42,050 bases of DNA from NCBI GenBank assembly GCA_017481065.1, contig JAFUPT010000166.1:1-42050 (forward strand), in the 5' to 3' direction. The DNA is from Clostridia bacterium (GTDB lineage Bacteria > Bacillota_A > Clostridia > Christensenellales > Aristaeellaceae). The position numbers were made by a program, and so were the translations under genes. This document shows, piece by piece, positions 30,720 to 37,297 of this stretch (positions within the stretch are counted from its first letter, which is position 1; the number at the start of each line of letters is the position of its first letter). Under the pieces are notes generated by a model. It saw nothing but the letters and a program-made list of their open reading frames with translations. It searched no databases and was not told the DNA's origin.

Positions 30720-31829
30720 TCAATCAAATGGAATAGATGGGTCGCTGTAGGAATCCTTTCCGTAGGTGGATTCTGTGCTGGGCTGCTGCTGGTAATTGAA
30801 TTTCGCAGGCGCAGAATTTTGCACCGTTTTCACGAGCGGTTTTGAAGTCTTCGCATCGCCAACGGTTTTGAAGCCGCTGTCACGATACCGGGTGAGAATG
30901 GCGCGAGTATAACCCCATGTGCGCTTCCCGGCTGCGCAGGCTTCATCGATGGCATGGCGGATCAGTTCTTCCGGCAGTTCATCCTTGAAGGCCACGAACT
31001 CAGCCATGTTCCCGGCGTTCATCGCTGCAAGGTTATTCGCAGCGTATACTTCAACGGTGTTGAAATCATGTCGATCATCACCACCGCCTCGCGCGGGTTC
31101 GGATTCTGGTTCGGATTCTGGATTTGGATTCGGATTGGATTGGATTGGATTCAGGCCGCAACTTGCGGCGGCTTGCGGCAACTCGCGGTGAGCTTCTGCA
31201 AGTATCTCATCAAACGTGAATTTGCGCTTGCGTTTGAGGTTGCAGTCCGGGCATGTAAGGCGAAGATTTTCAAGAGTTGCTCTGCCACCCTGGTTGACAG
31301 GTACGATATGGTCTATGTGATATAGGCCAGTTGCAAGTTTTACAAATCGTTTTGCATCCTTGCATGTGGTCAGAAACTTGCCGCAGATTTGGCACTTGAA
31401 GCCATCTCTTTCGATGATTTCTGCCTTCATGTCAATGGATATAAACCTTCGTAAATACCAGTCGTTTATTTCCGTATCATCAGGGGCAGGGTGTTTTTCT
31501 TTACTGTCGCGCACACGCTGGTGTGTGTTCCAATTCGGGAAAACGCCGTATACATCTTTTGCACCACGATTACTGAACATGGTTGATGTGTAGAATTGAA
31601 TCTTTCCAATACCACACAACTCAATCAACCCGTTTACGATATCTTCCTGAGAAACAATGTCCAGATCACGGGGATACAGCCTTGCAAGCATGATTTGTGT
31701 ATCAGCGTTGAATCTGCCGTTGTCATCGGCGTATGTTATGAGCCGCTTAAAAAGGTCTTGGGCGAAAACGGAACAATCGTTTAAGGCGCGGCTTTCGTTG
31801 ATCGTTTCCTTGATGATTCTGTTCGGCAT
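30720..31829 (-). CDS. DnaD-like replication protein with an embedded HNH nuclease domain
   Basis: 369 residues, ATG 31829. Residues 1-110 are the winged-helix opening of phage replication organisers (MPNRIIKETINESRALNDCS, VFPNWNTHQRVRDSKEKHP). Residues 122-205 are a complete HNH domain: C146-x2-C149, HIDHIVP (171-177), a later Asn, and CPDCN (193-197). A Pro/Asn/Ser/Glu linker follows (228-246). Residues about 255-318 are DnaD/DnaB_2-like helices (EELIRHAIDEACAAGKRTWGYTRAIL split around 289-314). It presumably loads the host helicase at the phage origin. The HNH insertion between the two halves is unusual. Confidence 0.82.
   Translation of the reverse strand: MPNRIIKETINESRALNDCSVFAQDLFKRLITYADDNGRFNADTQIMLARLYPRDLDIVSQEDIVNGLIELCGIGKIQFYTSTMFSNRGAKDVYGVFPNWNTHQRVRDSKEKHPAPDDTEINDWYLRRFISIDMKAEIIERDGFKCQICGKFLTTCKDAKRFVKLATGLYHIDHIVPVNQGGRATLENLRLTCPDCNLKRKRKFTFDEILAEAHRELPQAAASCGLNPIQSNPNPNPESEPESEPARGGGDDRHDFNTVEVYAANNLAAMNAGNMAEFVAFKDELPEELIRHAIDEACAAGKRTWGYTRAILTRYRDSGFKTVGDAKTSKPLVKTVQNSAPAKFNYQQQPSTESTYGKDSYSDPSIPFD
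31101..31151. repeat. GGATT repeat array, possible origin iterons
   Basis: Eight GGATT units lie in 51 bases (31101, 31113, 31120, 31126, 31132, 31137, 31142, 31147), the last four in 5-base tandem. They encode the Asn-Pro/Glu-Ser-Glu-Pro linker of the replication protein. Phages such as lambda carry origin iterons inside their initiator gene, so this is a candidate replication origin, or simply a low-complexity linker. Confidence 0.4.
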
Positions 31830-31833
31830 ATCA

Positions 31834-32346
31834 TCACCTGAACCTTACGCCCTCGGACTGCACCACGTCGCAGCCTTCGGGAATTTCGCCCGTTCTTCTG
31901 AATGCTTTTTGAATGGCATTTTTGTCGATCTTCGGCGGCTGTTTGGTTGCAAATTCTTCAGGAACTTTCCATGCATCCAATACATCAACACTTATGGTTT
32001 TCTGTGTATAAAATAGTCCGATGGACGTTCGGATTTTATCGATGCCAGATAGTTCCATACCGAACAAAAGGGATTTTTTAAGGCGGTCAATTTTACCTAA
32101 GATCCCGTCTGAAGCCTTTTGAAGTCTGTCTGCTTCTTTTTTGAAAATGTATGCTTTTGAAGCCAGTTCAGCCGCTTCGGCTTTCATATTCTGCATCACA
32201 TAAGCATAATTTTCGGCCTTTTCTTCTATGTTGGAAGAGATGCTTGCGATTTCTTCCGCCAAGCGTTCCGCTTCTTCTTCGCTTTCACAATCAATAAAAG
32301 CGGAAACCAAATCCAAATAAGCTTCGTTCAATTCGTAAAAGGTCAT
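31834..32346 (-). CDS. Siphovirus Gp157-family protein
   Basis: 170 residues. It has a long helical coiled coil (about 20-100, YVMQNMKAEAAELASKAYIF) and the family's C-terminal motif area (LFYTQKTISVDVLDAWKVPEEF, split). Gp157 proteins occur beside SSB and annealing proteins in phages of Gram-positive hosts; resistance-related roles were proposed in Streptococcus phages but the activity is not settled. Confidence 0.85.
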   Translation of the reverse strand: MTFYELNEAYLDLVSAFIDCESEEEAERLAEEIASISSNIEEKAENYAYVMQNMKAEAAELASKAYIFKKEADRLQKASDGILGKIDRLKKSLLFGMELSGIDKIRTSIGLFYTQKTISVDVLDAWKVPEEFATKQPPKIDKNAIQKAFRRTGEIPEGCDVVQSEGVRFR

Positions 32347-32357
32347 GGTGCACCTCC

Positions 32358-32768
32358 TTAGAAGGGGAGGGCATCGTCATCAACCTCTACGAATCCGGCA
32401 CCGAAGGTTTCCTGAGCCTTTGCTACGGTTTCAGCGGCAGCAGGCTTGGTTTCGCTGCGGTCAAGGATTTCAAGGTTGTCGGCGATGATCTCGGTGACGT
32501 GGCGCTTGGTGCCGTCCTGTGCGTCGTAGGAGCGCGTCTGGATGCTGCCTTCCACGGCCACGCGGCGGCCCTTGAGCAGGTATTTGGCGGCGAATTCGGC
32601 GGTCTGCCGCCAGCATACAACGGGCAGGAAGTCTGCCTCGCGCACGCCGCTGGCGTTGGCGAAACGGCGCTGCACGGCGAGGTGGAAGCTGCACTGGGCG
32701 ATGCCGGAGGTGGTGGTGCGGGATTCGGGATCGTTGGCAACGTTGCCGATCAGGATTACTTTGTTCAA
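32358..32768 (-). CDS. ssb: Single-stranded DNA-binding protein
   Basis: 136 residues, ATG 32768 overlapping the upstream stop (ATGA). It starts MNKVILIGNVANDPESRTTT, has the OB-fold segments of SSB (FLPVVCWRQTAEFAAKYLLK, GRRVAVEGSIQTRSYDAQDG), and ends with the acidic VDDDALPF tail that binds partner proteins. It covers single strands in replication and recombination with the Rad52-like protein encoded upstream. Confidence 0.95.
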   Translation of the reverse strand: MNKVILIGNVANDPESRTTTSGIAQCSFHLAVQRRFANASGVREADFLPVVCWRQTAEFAAKYLLKGRRVAVEGSIQTRSYDAQDGTKRHVTEIIADNLEILDRSETKPAAAETVAKAQETFGAGFVEVDDDALPF

Positions 32769-33499
32769 GCGGATGCTCCTTTCAGTTTTGCAATCAGCTT
32801 TTCAGCGTTTGCGTAGGTAAGGCGCTCAAGGTTTAGGCCGTATTTGTTGATCATAGCTTCCATCTGTTCAGCCGAGGCATGATCTGCCAGAAAGTCGATC
32901 TGCTCACTGTCTGCCATGCGTGGGCCGGAGATGGGTGCGGGTTCGGGTTCGCTCTTTACAGAGCCTTGGGGACGCTTGGCAGCCGTACCGAAGCGGTACC
33001 ATTCCTGGCCTTTGTTATCAACTATCAGCAAGCCACAGATTTCACGCCCGGCGTACTGGATTTCTTTTACTTCGAAAGACTGGAACCGATCTTCCAGTTC
33101 AAAATTGGAGCCCTTGGGTTTGGTGGGAACTTTGACGAAAATGAACGGCGAGGAATACAGTTCGCGGCCGATGCCCCATCGGAATCCGGCGCGTTTAAAC
33201 GCATCGCTCGCTTCACCCTTTTTCTGGTTTCCTTCGCTGTCAGCGCGTGATTCGATTCCGCAGTCCCACTTCCATATCCAGCGGTCGGAATCTGTGTCGT
33301 AGATGCCGATGCCGCAGTACAGATTACCCTTGTGTTCGGTGTAATCGTTGGCCCAGTTGCAAGGGCCGATTACGGAATCCAGAAGGTCCATATCGGTGCG
33401 GGCGGTTTTGTAAAGGAGAAGTACTGCACCCTTGGCAGTGACTTGTTTTACTTTTACCTCTATCTGGTCCGCAGTGAGTAAAGGAAATGAGAAGTTCAT
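32765..33499 (-). CDS. Rad52/Sak-like single-strand annealing protein
   Basis: 244 residues from ATG 33499 (GGAGG 7 bases upstream, ATGA overlap). The core has LLDSVIGPCNWANDYTEHKG, WKWDCGIESRADSEGNQKKG and EASDAFKRAGFRWGIGRELY, the layout of phage Rad52/22-type recombinases. The C-terminus (residues 205-244) is a small helical domain. With SSB and Gp157 it forms the recombination module that anneals homologous single strands. Confidence 0.82.
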   Translation of the reverse strand: MNFSFPLLTADQIEVKVKQVTAKGAVLLLYKTARTDMDLLDSVIGPCNWANDYTEHKGNLYCGIGIYDTDSDRWIWKWDCGIESRADSEGNQKKGEASDAFKRAGFRWGIGRELYSSPFIFVKVPTKPKGSNFELEDRFQSFEVKEIQYAGREICGLLIVDNKGQEWYRFGTAAKRPQGSVKSEPEPAPISGPRMADSEQIDFLADHASAEQMEAMINKYGLNLERLTYANAEKLIAKLKGASA

Positions 33500-33654
33500 T
33501 TTGCGGCCTCCAATTCCGCTATGCGCATGCACAGTTTGGTGTGCTCTTCGGAAAGCTTCTCGGCCTCGCGCTTGTATTCGGCAGCCATGAATTCAAGGGT
33601 GTCGATCTTCTGGCCAAGCGCCTTGATGACATTCATGAAATAATGTTCATCCAT
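33496..33654 (-). CDS. Small coiled-coil protein
   Basis: 52 residues from ATG 33654 with GGAGGAAAAATCAAG upstream; the frame is open further but without an RBS. It starts MDEHYFMNVIKALGQKID and continues as a coiled coil. It is coupled to the annealing protein by ATGA. The function is unknown. Confidence 0.65.
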   Translation of the reverse strand: MDEHYFMNVIKALGQKIDTLEFMAAEYKREAEKLSEEHTKLCMRIAELEAAK

Positions 33655-33713
33655 CTTGATTTTTCCTCCTTGGTGTGTTATGATCGGAGGTGAAGAATTT
33701 CGGCATTTTCCTT

Positions 33714-33941
33714 TCACCTCTCGCCGTCTGTGTTGCAGCACAGGCGGCTTTTTGCATACAGGGTAATCAGGCGGCGGTCACTGCTGTAAATCAGGCCGTC
33801 ATAGTGCAGGATAACATCCTTGGATTCGCCAGTGTTGATGGAAGCGGCGCGGCGCTGGCGCAAGTGTTCGTTGTATCTGCGCTCACTTTTGATGAAATCC
33901 GCAACCTCTTCATCCCGCAGGCGATAATTGCGGCGCTTCAT
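33714..33941 (-). CDS. Small basic protein
   Basis: 75 residues from ATG 33941 (ATGA overlap). The sequence RRNYRLRDEEVADFIKSERR is basic and helical, then a beta-like part (DVILHYDGLIYSSDRRLI). The family is unknown; it is probably a real gene by its coupling and lack of gap. Confidence 0.6.
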   Translation of the reverse strand: MKRRNYRLRDEEVADFIKSERRYNEHLRQRRAASINTGESKDVILHYDGLIYSSDRRLITLYAKSRLCCNTDGER

Positions 33942-34204
33942 GCTCCCGGCAGGTTGAGTTCCTGCAAGCCCCACAGTTCGGTTTTGAGGTTGTTGATCTC
34001 ATCGGTGTCATGGTGGATTTCCGTTTTGATACGGGCGATGAAGCGCTGCTTGGCTGCGATGTTTGCGGTTGCCTTCGCACTCAGTTCGCGGCAGCGGTTG
34101 ATCTTGCGGACAAGGACGGCTTCTTTTTTTGCGAGGGCTGCTTCCTTTTTTTCGATCAGGGCGGTGAGTTCCGCGATGCGGGGTGCTACTTCAAATGCGG
34201 TCAT
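33938..34204 (-). CDS. Coiled-coil protein
   Basis: 88 residues from ATG 34204 with GAAAGGAG upstream. The whole protein is coiled coil (IAELTALIEKKEAALAKKEA). It has no motif pointing to an activity. It lies in the early operon close to the Cro-like gene. Confidence 0.7.
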   Translation of the reverse strand: MTAFEVAPRIAELTALIEKKEAALAKKEAVLVRKINRCRELSAKATANIAAKQRFIARIKTEIHHDTDEINNLKTELWGLQELNLPGA

Positions 34205-34218
34205 GGGGATCTCCTTTC

Positions 34219-34470
34219 TCAAACGGCCCATTTGGTGCCGTTGCGTTCCTTGATGCGGCGGATGCGGGCCTTGTTTTCCTCGGCCCTGGGTGCGGTGATG
34301 TAGCGGGCGATGGATCGCACGCTGACCATCGTTCCGGCGCAGGCTTCATCCAGACGGCCATCCCGCAGCATCGAATTGATGCAGGATGCGCTACGGCTGA
34401 GGATGTGCCCGGCGGTGCGCTTGTTGCACACTTCGCCGTATTTCGCGACCATTGCGTCCTCGTTGAGCAT
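34219..34470 (-). CDS. Small HTH DNA-binding protein
   Basis: 83 residues, ATG 34470 preceded by GAGGTGACAAC, a leader nearly identical to that of the upstream gene. The motif NKRTAGHILSRSASCINSML with DGRLDEACAGTMVSVRSIARYI matches MerR/excisionase-like HTH proteins of Clostridia phages. It could be a regulator or excisionase, although it is far from the integrase gene. Confidence 0.72.
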   Translation of the reverse strand: MLNEDAMVAKYGEVCNKRTAGHILSRSASCINSMLRDGRLDEACAGTMVSVRSIARYITAPRAEENKARIRRIKERNGTKWAV

Positions 34471-34474
34471 GTTG

Positions 34475-34999
34475 TCACCTCGTTTCGTTTACAGATAAGT
34501 ATTTGTCTATTACTGCCTGCAATTCATTGAGCATACATATTATGTTTCGTTCTTGCTCTATAGTTCCGCCTTTTTTAACATTAAGAATTCCTGTCGTGTA
34601 GTAGGAAATTCTTTCAATGGACAACAAGAAATCGTGAAGCTTTTCGGGCGGGATATGATTTGAGTATTTAGTTTTGAGCCTCCTTTTGAATTGATTTAAC
34701 GCTTTGCGTGTAGCGTTAGTTTCAAAATTTGCGAACGTTGTTTCGCTTTTCAAAATAATGTTGCCACGATTCAAGAACTCTTCCATATCTCGAATCCTCG
34801 CACCGTAGGTTTGAAGTTTCGCATCTATTTCAATGATGGTTTTTACACCACAGTTCCTGAAAAACTGAAAATCGAATGCGGACAAATTTGAAACTTCTTC
34901 TGCGGTTTTTAATTTGTGTCGCAACAAGATGTTGGTTGCCCTAGTGCTCAACTCCATATCATTGACAGATATGGAGTTTAAATCTGTCAATTTGTTCAT
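34475..34999 (-). CDS. RNA polymerase alpha-CTD-like protein
   Basis: 174 residues, ATG 34999 with GGAGGTG upstream; AT-richer than its neighbours. Residues about 7-68 (ISVNDMELSTRATNILLRHK, LKTAEEVSNLSAFDFQFFRN, then GVKTIIEIDAKL) follow the pattern of the C-terminal domain of RpoA, including the double helix-hairpin-helix that binds UP-element DNA and activators. The rest (70-174) is helical and unknown. It is the second early gene after Cro, so it may steer transcription by competing with or mimicking the host alpha subunit. Confidence 0.78.
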   Translation of the reverse strand: MNKLTDLNSISVNDMELSTRATNILLRHKLKTAEEVSNLSAFDFQFFRNCGVKTIIEIDAKLQTYGARIRDMEEFLNRGNIILKSETTFANFETNATRKALNQFKRRLKTKYSNHIPPEKLHDFLLSIERISYYTTGILNVKKGGTIEQERNIICMLNELQAVIDKYLSVNETR

Positions 35000-35011
35000 G
35001 TTGTCACCTCC

Positions 35012-35236
35012 TTATGCGCTGCGGGTGTCGGGGGTACGATCGAATAGGTCTTTCATTTGCATATCAGGAAAGAACCGTTCCTGAATAACACACACTTCTT
35101 CCCAAGTGAATTTAGTGCTTCCTTCCATTTTGTTTCTGAAGGATCGAGGGGAAATCCCGATTGCTTTTGCAATCTTAGATTTTGCAATTCCGCGTTCTGC
35201 GATCTTGTCGGTAAGGACGGGGTACTTAAGTGCCAT
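35012..35236 (-). CDS. Cro-like HTH repressor
   Basis: 74 residues, ATG 35236 with GGAGGTGTTGAA upstream. The XRE-type HTH is LTDKIAERGIAKSKIAKAIG followed by ISPRSFRNKMEGSTKFTWEE. It is the first gene of the leftward early operon, facing the CI-like gene at 35403 across the shared operators. It would repress the lysogenic promoter and set the lytic state. Confidence 0.85.
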   Translation of the reverse strand: MALKYPVLTDKIAERGIAKSKIAKAIGISPRSFRNKMEGSTKFTWEEVCVIQERFFPDMQMKDLFDRTPDTRSA

Positions 35237-35267
35237 TTCAACACCTCCAAACTGTAATAAAATGCGG

Positions 35268-35281
35268 TTCTGTATACAGAA
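35268..35281. promoter_or_regulatory. 14-bp palindrome at the early transcript start
   Basis: A perfect palindrome TTCTGTATACAGAA overlaps the -10 of the leftward promoter and the start of its transcript. It differs from the CACTAAAGTG sites, so it may bind another protein, or be incidental. Confidence 0.4.
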
Positions 35282-35306
35282 TACATCACTAAAGTGCAGT
35301 TGTCAA
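35278..35306 (-). promoter_or_regulatory. Leftward early promoter (Cro operon)
   Basis: TTGACA (35301-35306) and TATTCT (35278-35283) with a 17-base spacer, on the minus strand. The spacer contains one of the CACTAAAGTG operators, so a bound repressor would directly exclude RNA polymerase. Confidence 0.85.
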
Positions 35307-35338
35307 TACCTTTTTGGGAAAAATATTTCACTAAAGTG
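35287..35338. promoter_or_regulatory. Two CI/Cro operators, CACTAAAGTG
   Basis: Identical palindrome-like sites lie at 35287-35296 and 35329-35338, 42 bases apart centre to centre (about four helical turns). The first is inside the leftward promoter; the second lies 11 bases upstream of the rightward -35. This is the layout of a bistable CI/Cro switch. No third copy is seen. Confidence 0.75.
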
Positions 35339-35349
35339 CAAGAAAAGCA

Positions 35350-35378
35350 TTGACCGCTGTATTTTATTGTGGTATACT
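35350..35378 (+). promoter_or_regulatory. Rightward promoter of the CI-like gene
   Basis: TTGACC (35350-35355) and TATACT (35373-35378), spacer 17. A strong RBS (AAAGGAGG, 35387-35394) follows 8 bases before the ATG at 35403, so the leader is about 20 bases. Confidence 0.85.
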
Positions 35379-35402
35379 CCTTTTCGAAAGGAGGATTTTT
35401 CC

Positions 35403-35720
35403 ATGAATTATGAAATTATCAATACTAGGAAAAAGGTTTTAGGAAAAACAAATGCCCAACTTGCGGAAGAAACAGGCGTTTCATTAAGCGCACTTGAAAA
35501 GATAACAACGGGCAAAAAACAAAATCCAACACTTGATACTTTGCAATCAATAGCTGATGCAATTGGATGTACAATTGATGATTTCAGAGATAACCCCAGC
35601 CATAAAAAATCAGTTGAAGCAATGCGAATTGCGGAAGTTTACGATGATCTTCTACCGGAAGGAAAAGAACTTGTAGATATGGCCGTAAGATTTGCAGAAA
35701 AACACTTCAAACAACACTGA
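35403..35720 (+). CDS. CI-like XRE repressor, short form
   Basis: 105 residues. The HTH is at about 12-66 (NAQLAEETGVSLSALEKITT, then LDTLQSIADAIGCTIDD). The C-terminal 40 residues are helical (LLPEGKELVDMAVRFAEKHF). There is no S24/LexA-type peptidase domain, so it cannot self-cleave like lambda CI; induction must be by another route. It faces the Cro-like gene, and a terminator directly follows. Confidence 0.88.
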   Translation: MNYEIINTRKKVLGKTNAQLAEETGVSLSALEKITTGKKQNPTLDTLQSIADAIGCTIDDFRDNPSHKKSVEAMRIAEVYDDLLPEGKELVDMAVRFAEKHFKQH

Positions 35721-35724
35721 TTTT

Positions 35725-35746
35725 CAGCCCTTCGGGGCTGTTTTTT
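35725..35746 (+). terminator. Rho-independent terminator after the CI-like gene
   Basis: CAGCCC-TTCG-GGGCTG stem with a stable tetraloop, followed by six T. It isolates the repressor transcript from the accessory gene downstream. Confidence 0.93.
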
Positions 35747-35747
35747 G

Positions 35748-35777
35748 TTGTCTATGCAATGCGATATATGATATACT
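35748..35777 (+). promoter_or_regulatory. Promoter of the zinc-ribbon accessory gene
   Basis: TTGTCT (35748-35753) and TATACT (35772-35777) with an 18-base spacer, starting within the terminator T run of the preceding gene. It gives the accessory gene its own expression, as usual for morons in lysogens. Confidence 0.7.
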
Positions 35778-35809
35778 TGCGATAATTATTCTTTCGAAGG
35801 GGTGGGATC

Positions 35810-36574
35810 ATGGCAAAATGCAAAGGGTGCGGAAAGAAGGGCTTGTTTTTAAAACTTCAAAGCGGGTTATGCAGCATGTGCTTAGAAAAACTATTCCCAG
35901 ATGATCACGGTCCTTTCGGGCTAACAAAAGATATGTTCTTAAACCCAGAAAAATACGCCAAAGAAGAAAAACCACTGGAAAGAAATTCTGAAAACGAGAT
36001 GCCGGGCATGGTAACATCTGAAAACGGAAGCTATGTACCATTGGATACTTTACCAAGTGTGTATGATGTAAACGGGATTAAGATTATTGATAATAATTAT
36101 TATGAGATCACATCGGTAACTAACATCGATAATGCAAAAAACGATATTGAAAGCCTGAACGAATACTTGGTTAAAGCAAAGCGGGTTTGCAAAAGCATTC
36201 CAGAGTTTAAGTTCGAAAAAGAAAAACTCAAGTTCAAGTTTGTTTCAACTGTATTTGTAAGGGACTATTGCACGCTTTCGTTTTCGCCGCTTACAAAAAC
36301 CGGAAAGGTGCCATCTCATCCGATTGTGCTGCATATCAACCAAGGAGAACATGTACACGGCAAAATTTTTTACGACAAAAATGGAGAAATAGCACGGGTA
36401 GAGATTTCAATATCGGTTGTAACGAAAAAAGCACTCAAACCTGCAGGCTTTAGTCAGGAAGTCACAATACACAAAATGGTTTGTACCAAGAAAAACGATA
36501 AATTGAGCATTCGATTCATTTATAGAATCAAAAATGGAGAGAATAAGAAAATCTATGATAGTGAATCGATTTGA
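35810..36574 (+). CDS. Zinc-ribbon accessory (moron) protein
   Basis: 254 residues, ATG 35810 with GAAGGGGTGGG upstream. A zinc ribbon opens the protein: C4-x2-C7 and C21-x2-C24. After a charged linker, residues about 100-254 form a beta-rich domain of unknown family (EKEKLKFKFVSTVFVRDYC, PIVLHINQGEHVHGKIFY). It is AT-rich compared with the structural genes and has its own promoter and terminator, the mark of a lysogenic conversion gene. Superinfection exclusion or host change are possibilities, not shown. Confidence 0.85.
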   Translation: MAKCKGCGKKGLFLKLQSGLCSMCLEKLFPDDHGPFGLTKDMFLNPEKYAKEEKPLERNSENEMPGMVTSENGSYVPLDTLPSVYDVNGIKIIDNNYYEITSVTNIDNAKNDIESLNEYLVKAKRVCKSIPEFKFEKEKLKFKFVSTVFVRDYCTLSFSPLTKTGKVPSHPIVLHINQGEHVHGKIFYDKNGEIARVEISISVVTKKALKPAGFSQEVTIHKMVCTKKNDKLSIRFIYRIKNGENKKIYDSESI

Positions 36575-36580
36575 CCCTCC

Positions 36581-36609
36581 AGCTACCGAGTAACCCTCGG
36601 TAGCTTTTT
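36581..36609 (+). terminator. Rho-independent terminator of the accessory gene
   Basis: AGCTACCGAG (36581-36590) and CTCGGTAGCT (36596-36605), loop TAACC, followed by TTTT. A perfect 10-bp stem closes the gene at 35810-36574 and meets the converging gene at 36609. Confidence 0.9.
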
Positions 36610-36746
36610 CATTCCAGCATAGCCGCCGCGAGGATCAGGCAGAAGATCAGCAGCCATTCAAACACCAGATACGCCAGCGGCATGATATCATCCGCCGTGC
36701 AGCGGTGCAGGCATACGAAGAACAGAATCAGCAGAATTATTCCCAT
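36609..36746 (-). CDS. Tiny two-helix membrane protein (45 aa)
   Basis: ATG 36746 with AAGGTGAAAC upstream, overlapping the stop of 36737-36937. MGIILLILFFVCLHRC is one helix; LAYLVFEWLLIFCLILAAA is another; a short DD loop lies between them. It may act as a small membrane effector in the lysogen; the function is unknown. Confidence 0.6.
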   Translation of the reverse strand: MGIILLILFFVCLHRCTADDIMPLAYLVFEWLLIFCLILAAAMLE

Positions 36747-36937
36747 GTTTCACCTTCTTCCTCTTCGTCATCATCTTCCATGAGAATGATAATGTTTGCA
36801 TCGAGGTCCGCATCCAGGTTGACGTAGATCACCTCAAATTCCCGGTCGATCCACTTCAGCACCTTCGGGTGTTGTGGGCGGCGGATCGGGATTTCCCGGA
36901 ACCGGGACAGGGAAGAGGGCAGCGGCCTTGCTTCCAT
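36737..36937 (-). CDS. Small protein with acidic tail
   Basis: 66 residues, ATG 36937 with AAAGGAGTGATG upstream. The N-terminus is basic (LPSSLSRFREIPIRRPQHPK) and the C-terminus highly acidic (MEDDDEEEEGETWE). The family is unknown. It is the middle gene of a three-gene minus-strand set inside the lysogeny region. Confidence 0.65.
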   Translation of the reverse strand: MEARPLPSSLSRFREIPIRRPQHPKVLKWIDREFEVIYVNLDADLDANIIILMEDDDEEEEGETWE

Positions 36938-36950
36938 CGCATCACTCCTT

Positions 36951-37178
36951 TCAATACATTCTGCGGATCATGGTGAGGTACTTATCTTTTTCGTTGCGCA
37001 CAACGTGCATGGTGTCCGCCCAGGGTGCGCAGGACAGGTTCTTATAGATCACCTTCATCATCGGCACAACCACGGCGGCAATCTCCGGGGCTTCCGGAAG
37101 AAATACATAGTCTACATCATAACGGTCGGTCGGTTCAGATCTGCGCGGCGGGTGGGGGTTGCGGTTCTTGCGGGCCAT
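36951..37178 (-). CDS. Small protein of the lysogeny region
   Basis: 75 residues from ATG 37178 with GGAGGTAAAAAC upstream; an upstream in-frame start at 37202 lacks an RBS. The start is basic (MARKNRNPHPPRRSEP) and the rest compact (YVFLPEAPEIAAVVVPMMKV). It diverges from the XRE gene at 37298 across the operator pair at 37218-37263, so it could be the opposite arm of that switch, but no HTH is evident. Confidence 0.65.
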   Translation of the reverse strand: MARKNRNPHPPRRSEPTDRYDVDYVFLPEAPEIAAVVVPMMKVIYKNLSCAPWADTMHVVRNEKDKYLTMIRRMY

Positions 37179-37217
37179 GTTTTTACCTCCTTTATTGGTC
37201 ATACCGTTGTGTTAAAT

Positions 37218-37263
37218 CGCAAAAATACTGCGCGATATAATTGACAAACGCAAATATACTGCG
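37218..37263. promoter_or_regulatory. Operator pair of the second XRE regulator
   Basis: CGCAAAAATACTGCG (37218-37232) and CGCAAATATACTGCG (37249-37263) share CGCA-N7-TGCG arms and start 31 bases apart, about three helical turns. The second lies in the spacer of the rightward promoter. They probably bind the product of 37298-37651. Confidence 0.7.
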
Positions 37264-37270
37264 ATATAAT
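37241..37270 (+). promoter_or_regulatory. Promoter of the second XRE regulator
   Basis: Consensus TTGACA (37241-37246) and TATAAT (37265-37270), spacer 18. The CGCA-N7-TGCG operator at 37249-37263 occupies the spacer, so the gene is likely autoregulated. Confidence 0.85.
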
Positions 37271-37297
37271 GTAGAAAAAAAGAAAGGGTGATGTTTA

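Noticed and set aside
33647..33706. A 19-codon frame upstream of the 33654 gene (MPKFFTSDHNTPRRKNQDG)
   Set aside because: It could be a leader peptide, but its length and lack of context make it too weak to annotate.
33722..33756. A hairpin with a T run on the plus strand (GCCGTCTGTG / CACAGGCGGC)
   Set aside because: No plus-strand gene needs it, and it lies in the 3' coding end of a minus-strand gene; it is probably chance or a weak bidirectional element.
34191..34478. An alternative 95-codon frame over the HTH gene at 34219-34470
   Set aside because: Pro/Ser/Arg-rich composition and no RBS; the 34219-34470 frame has GAGGTG and an HTH motif.
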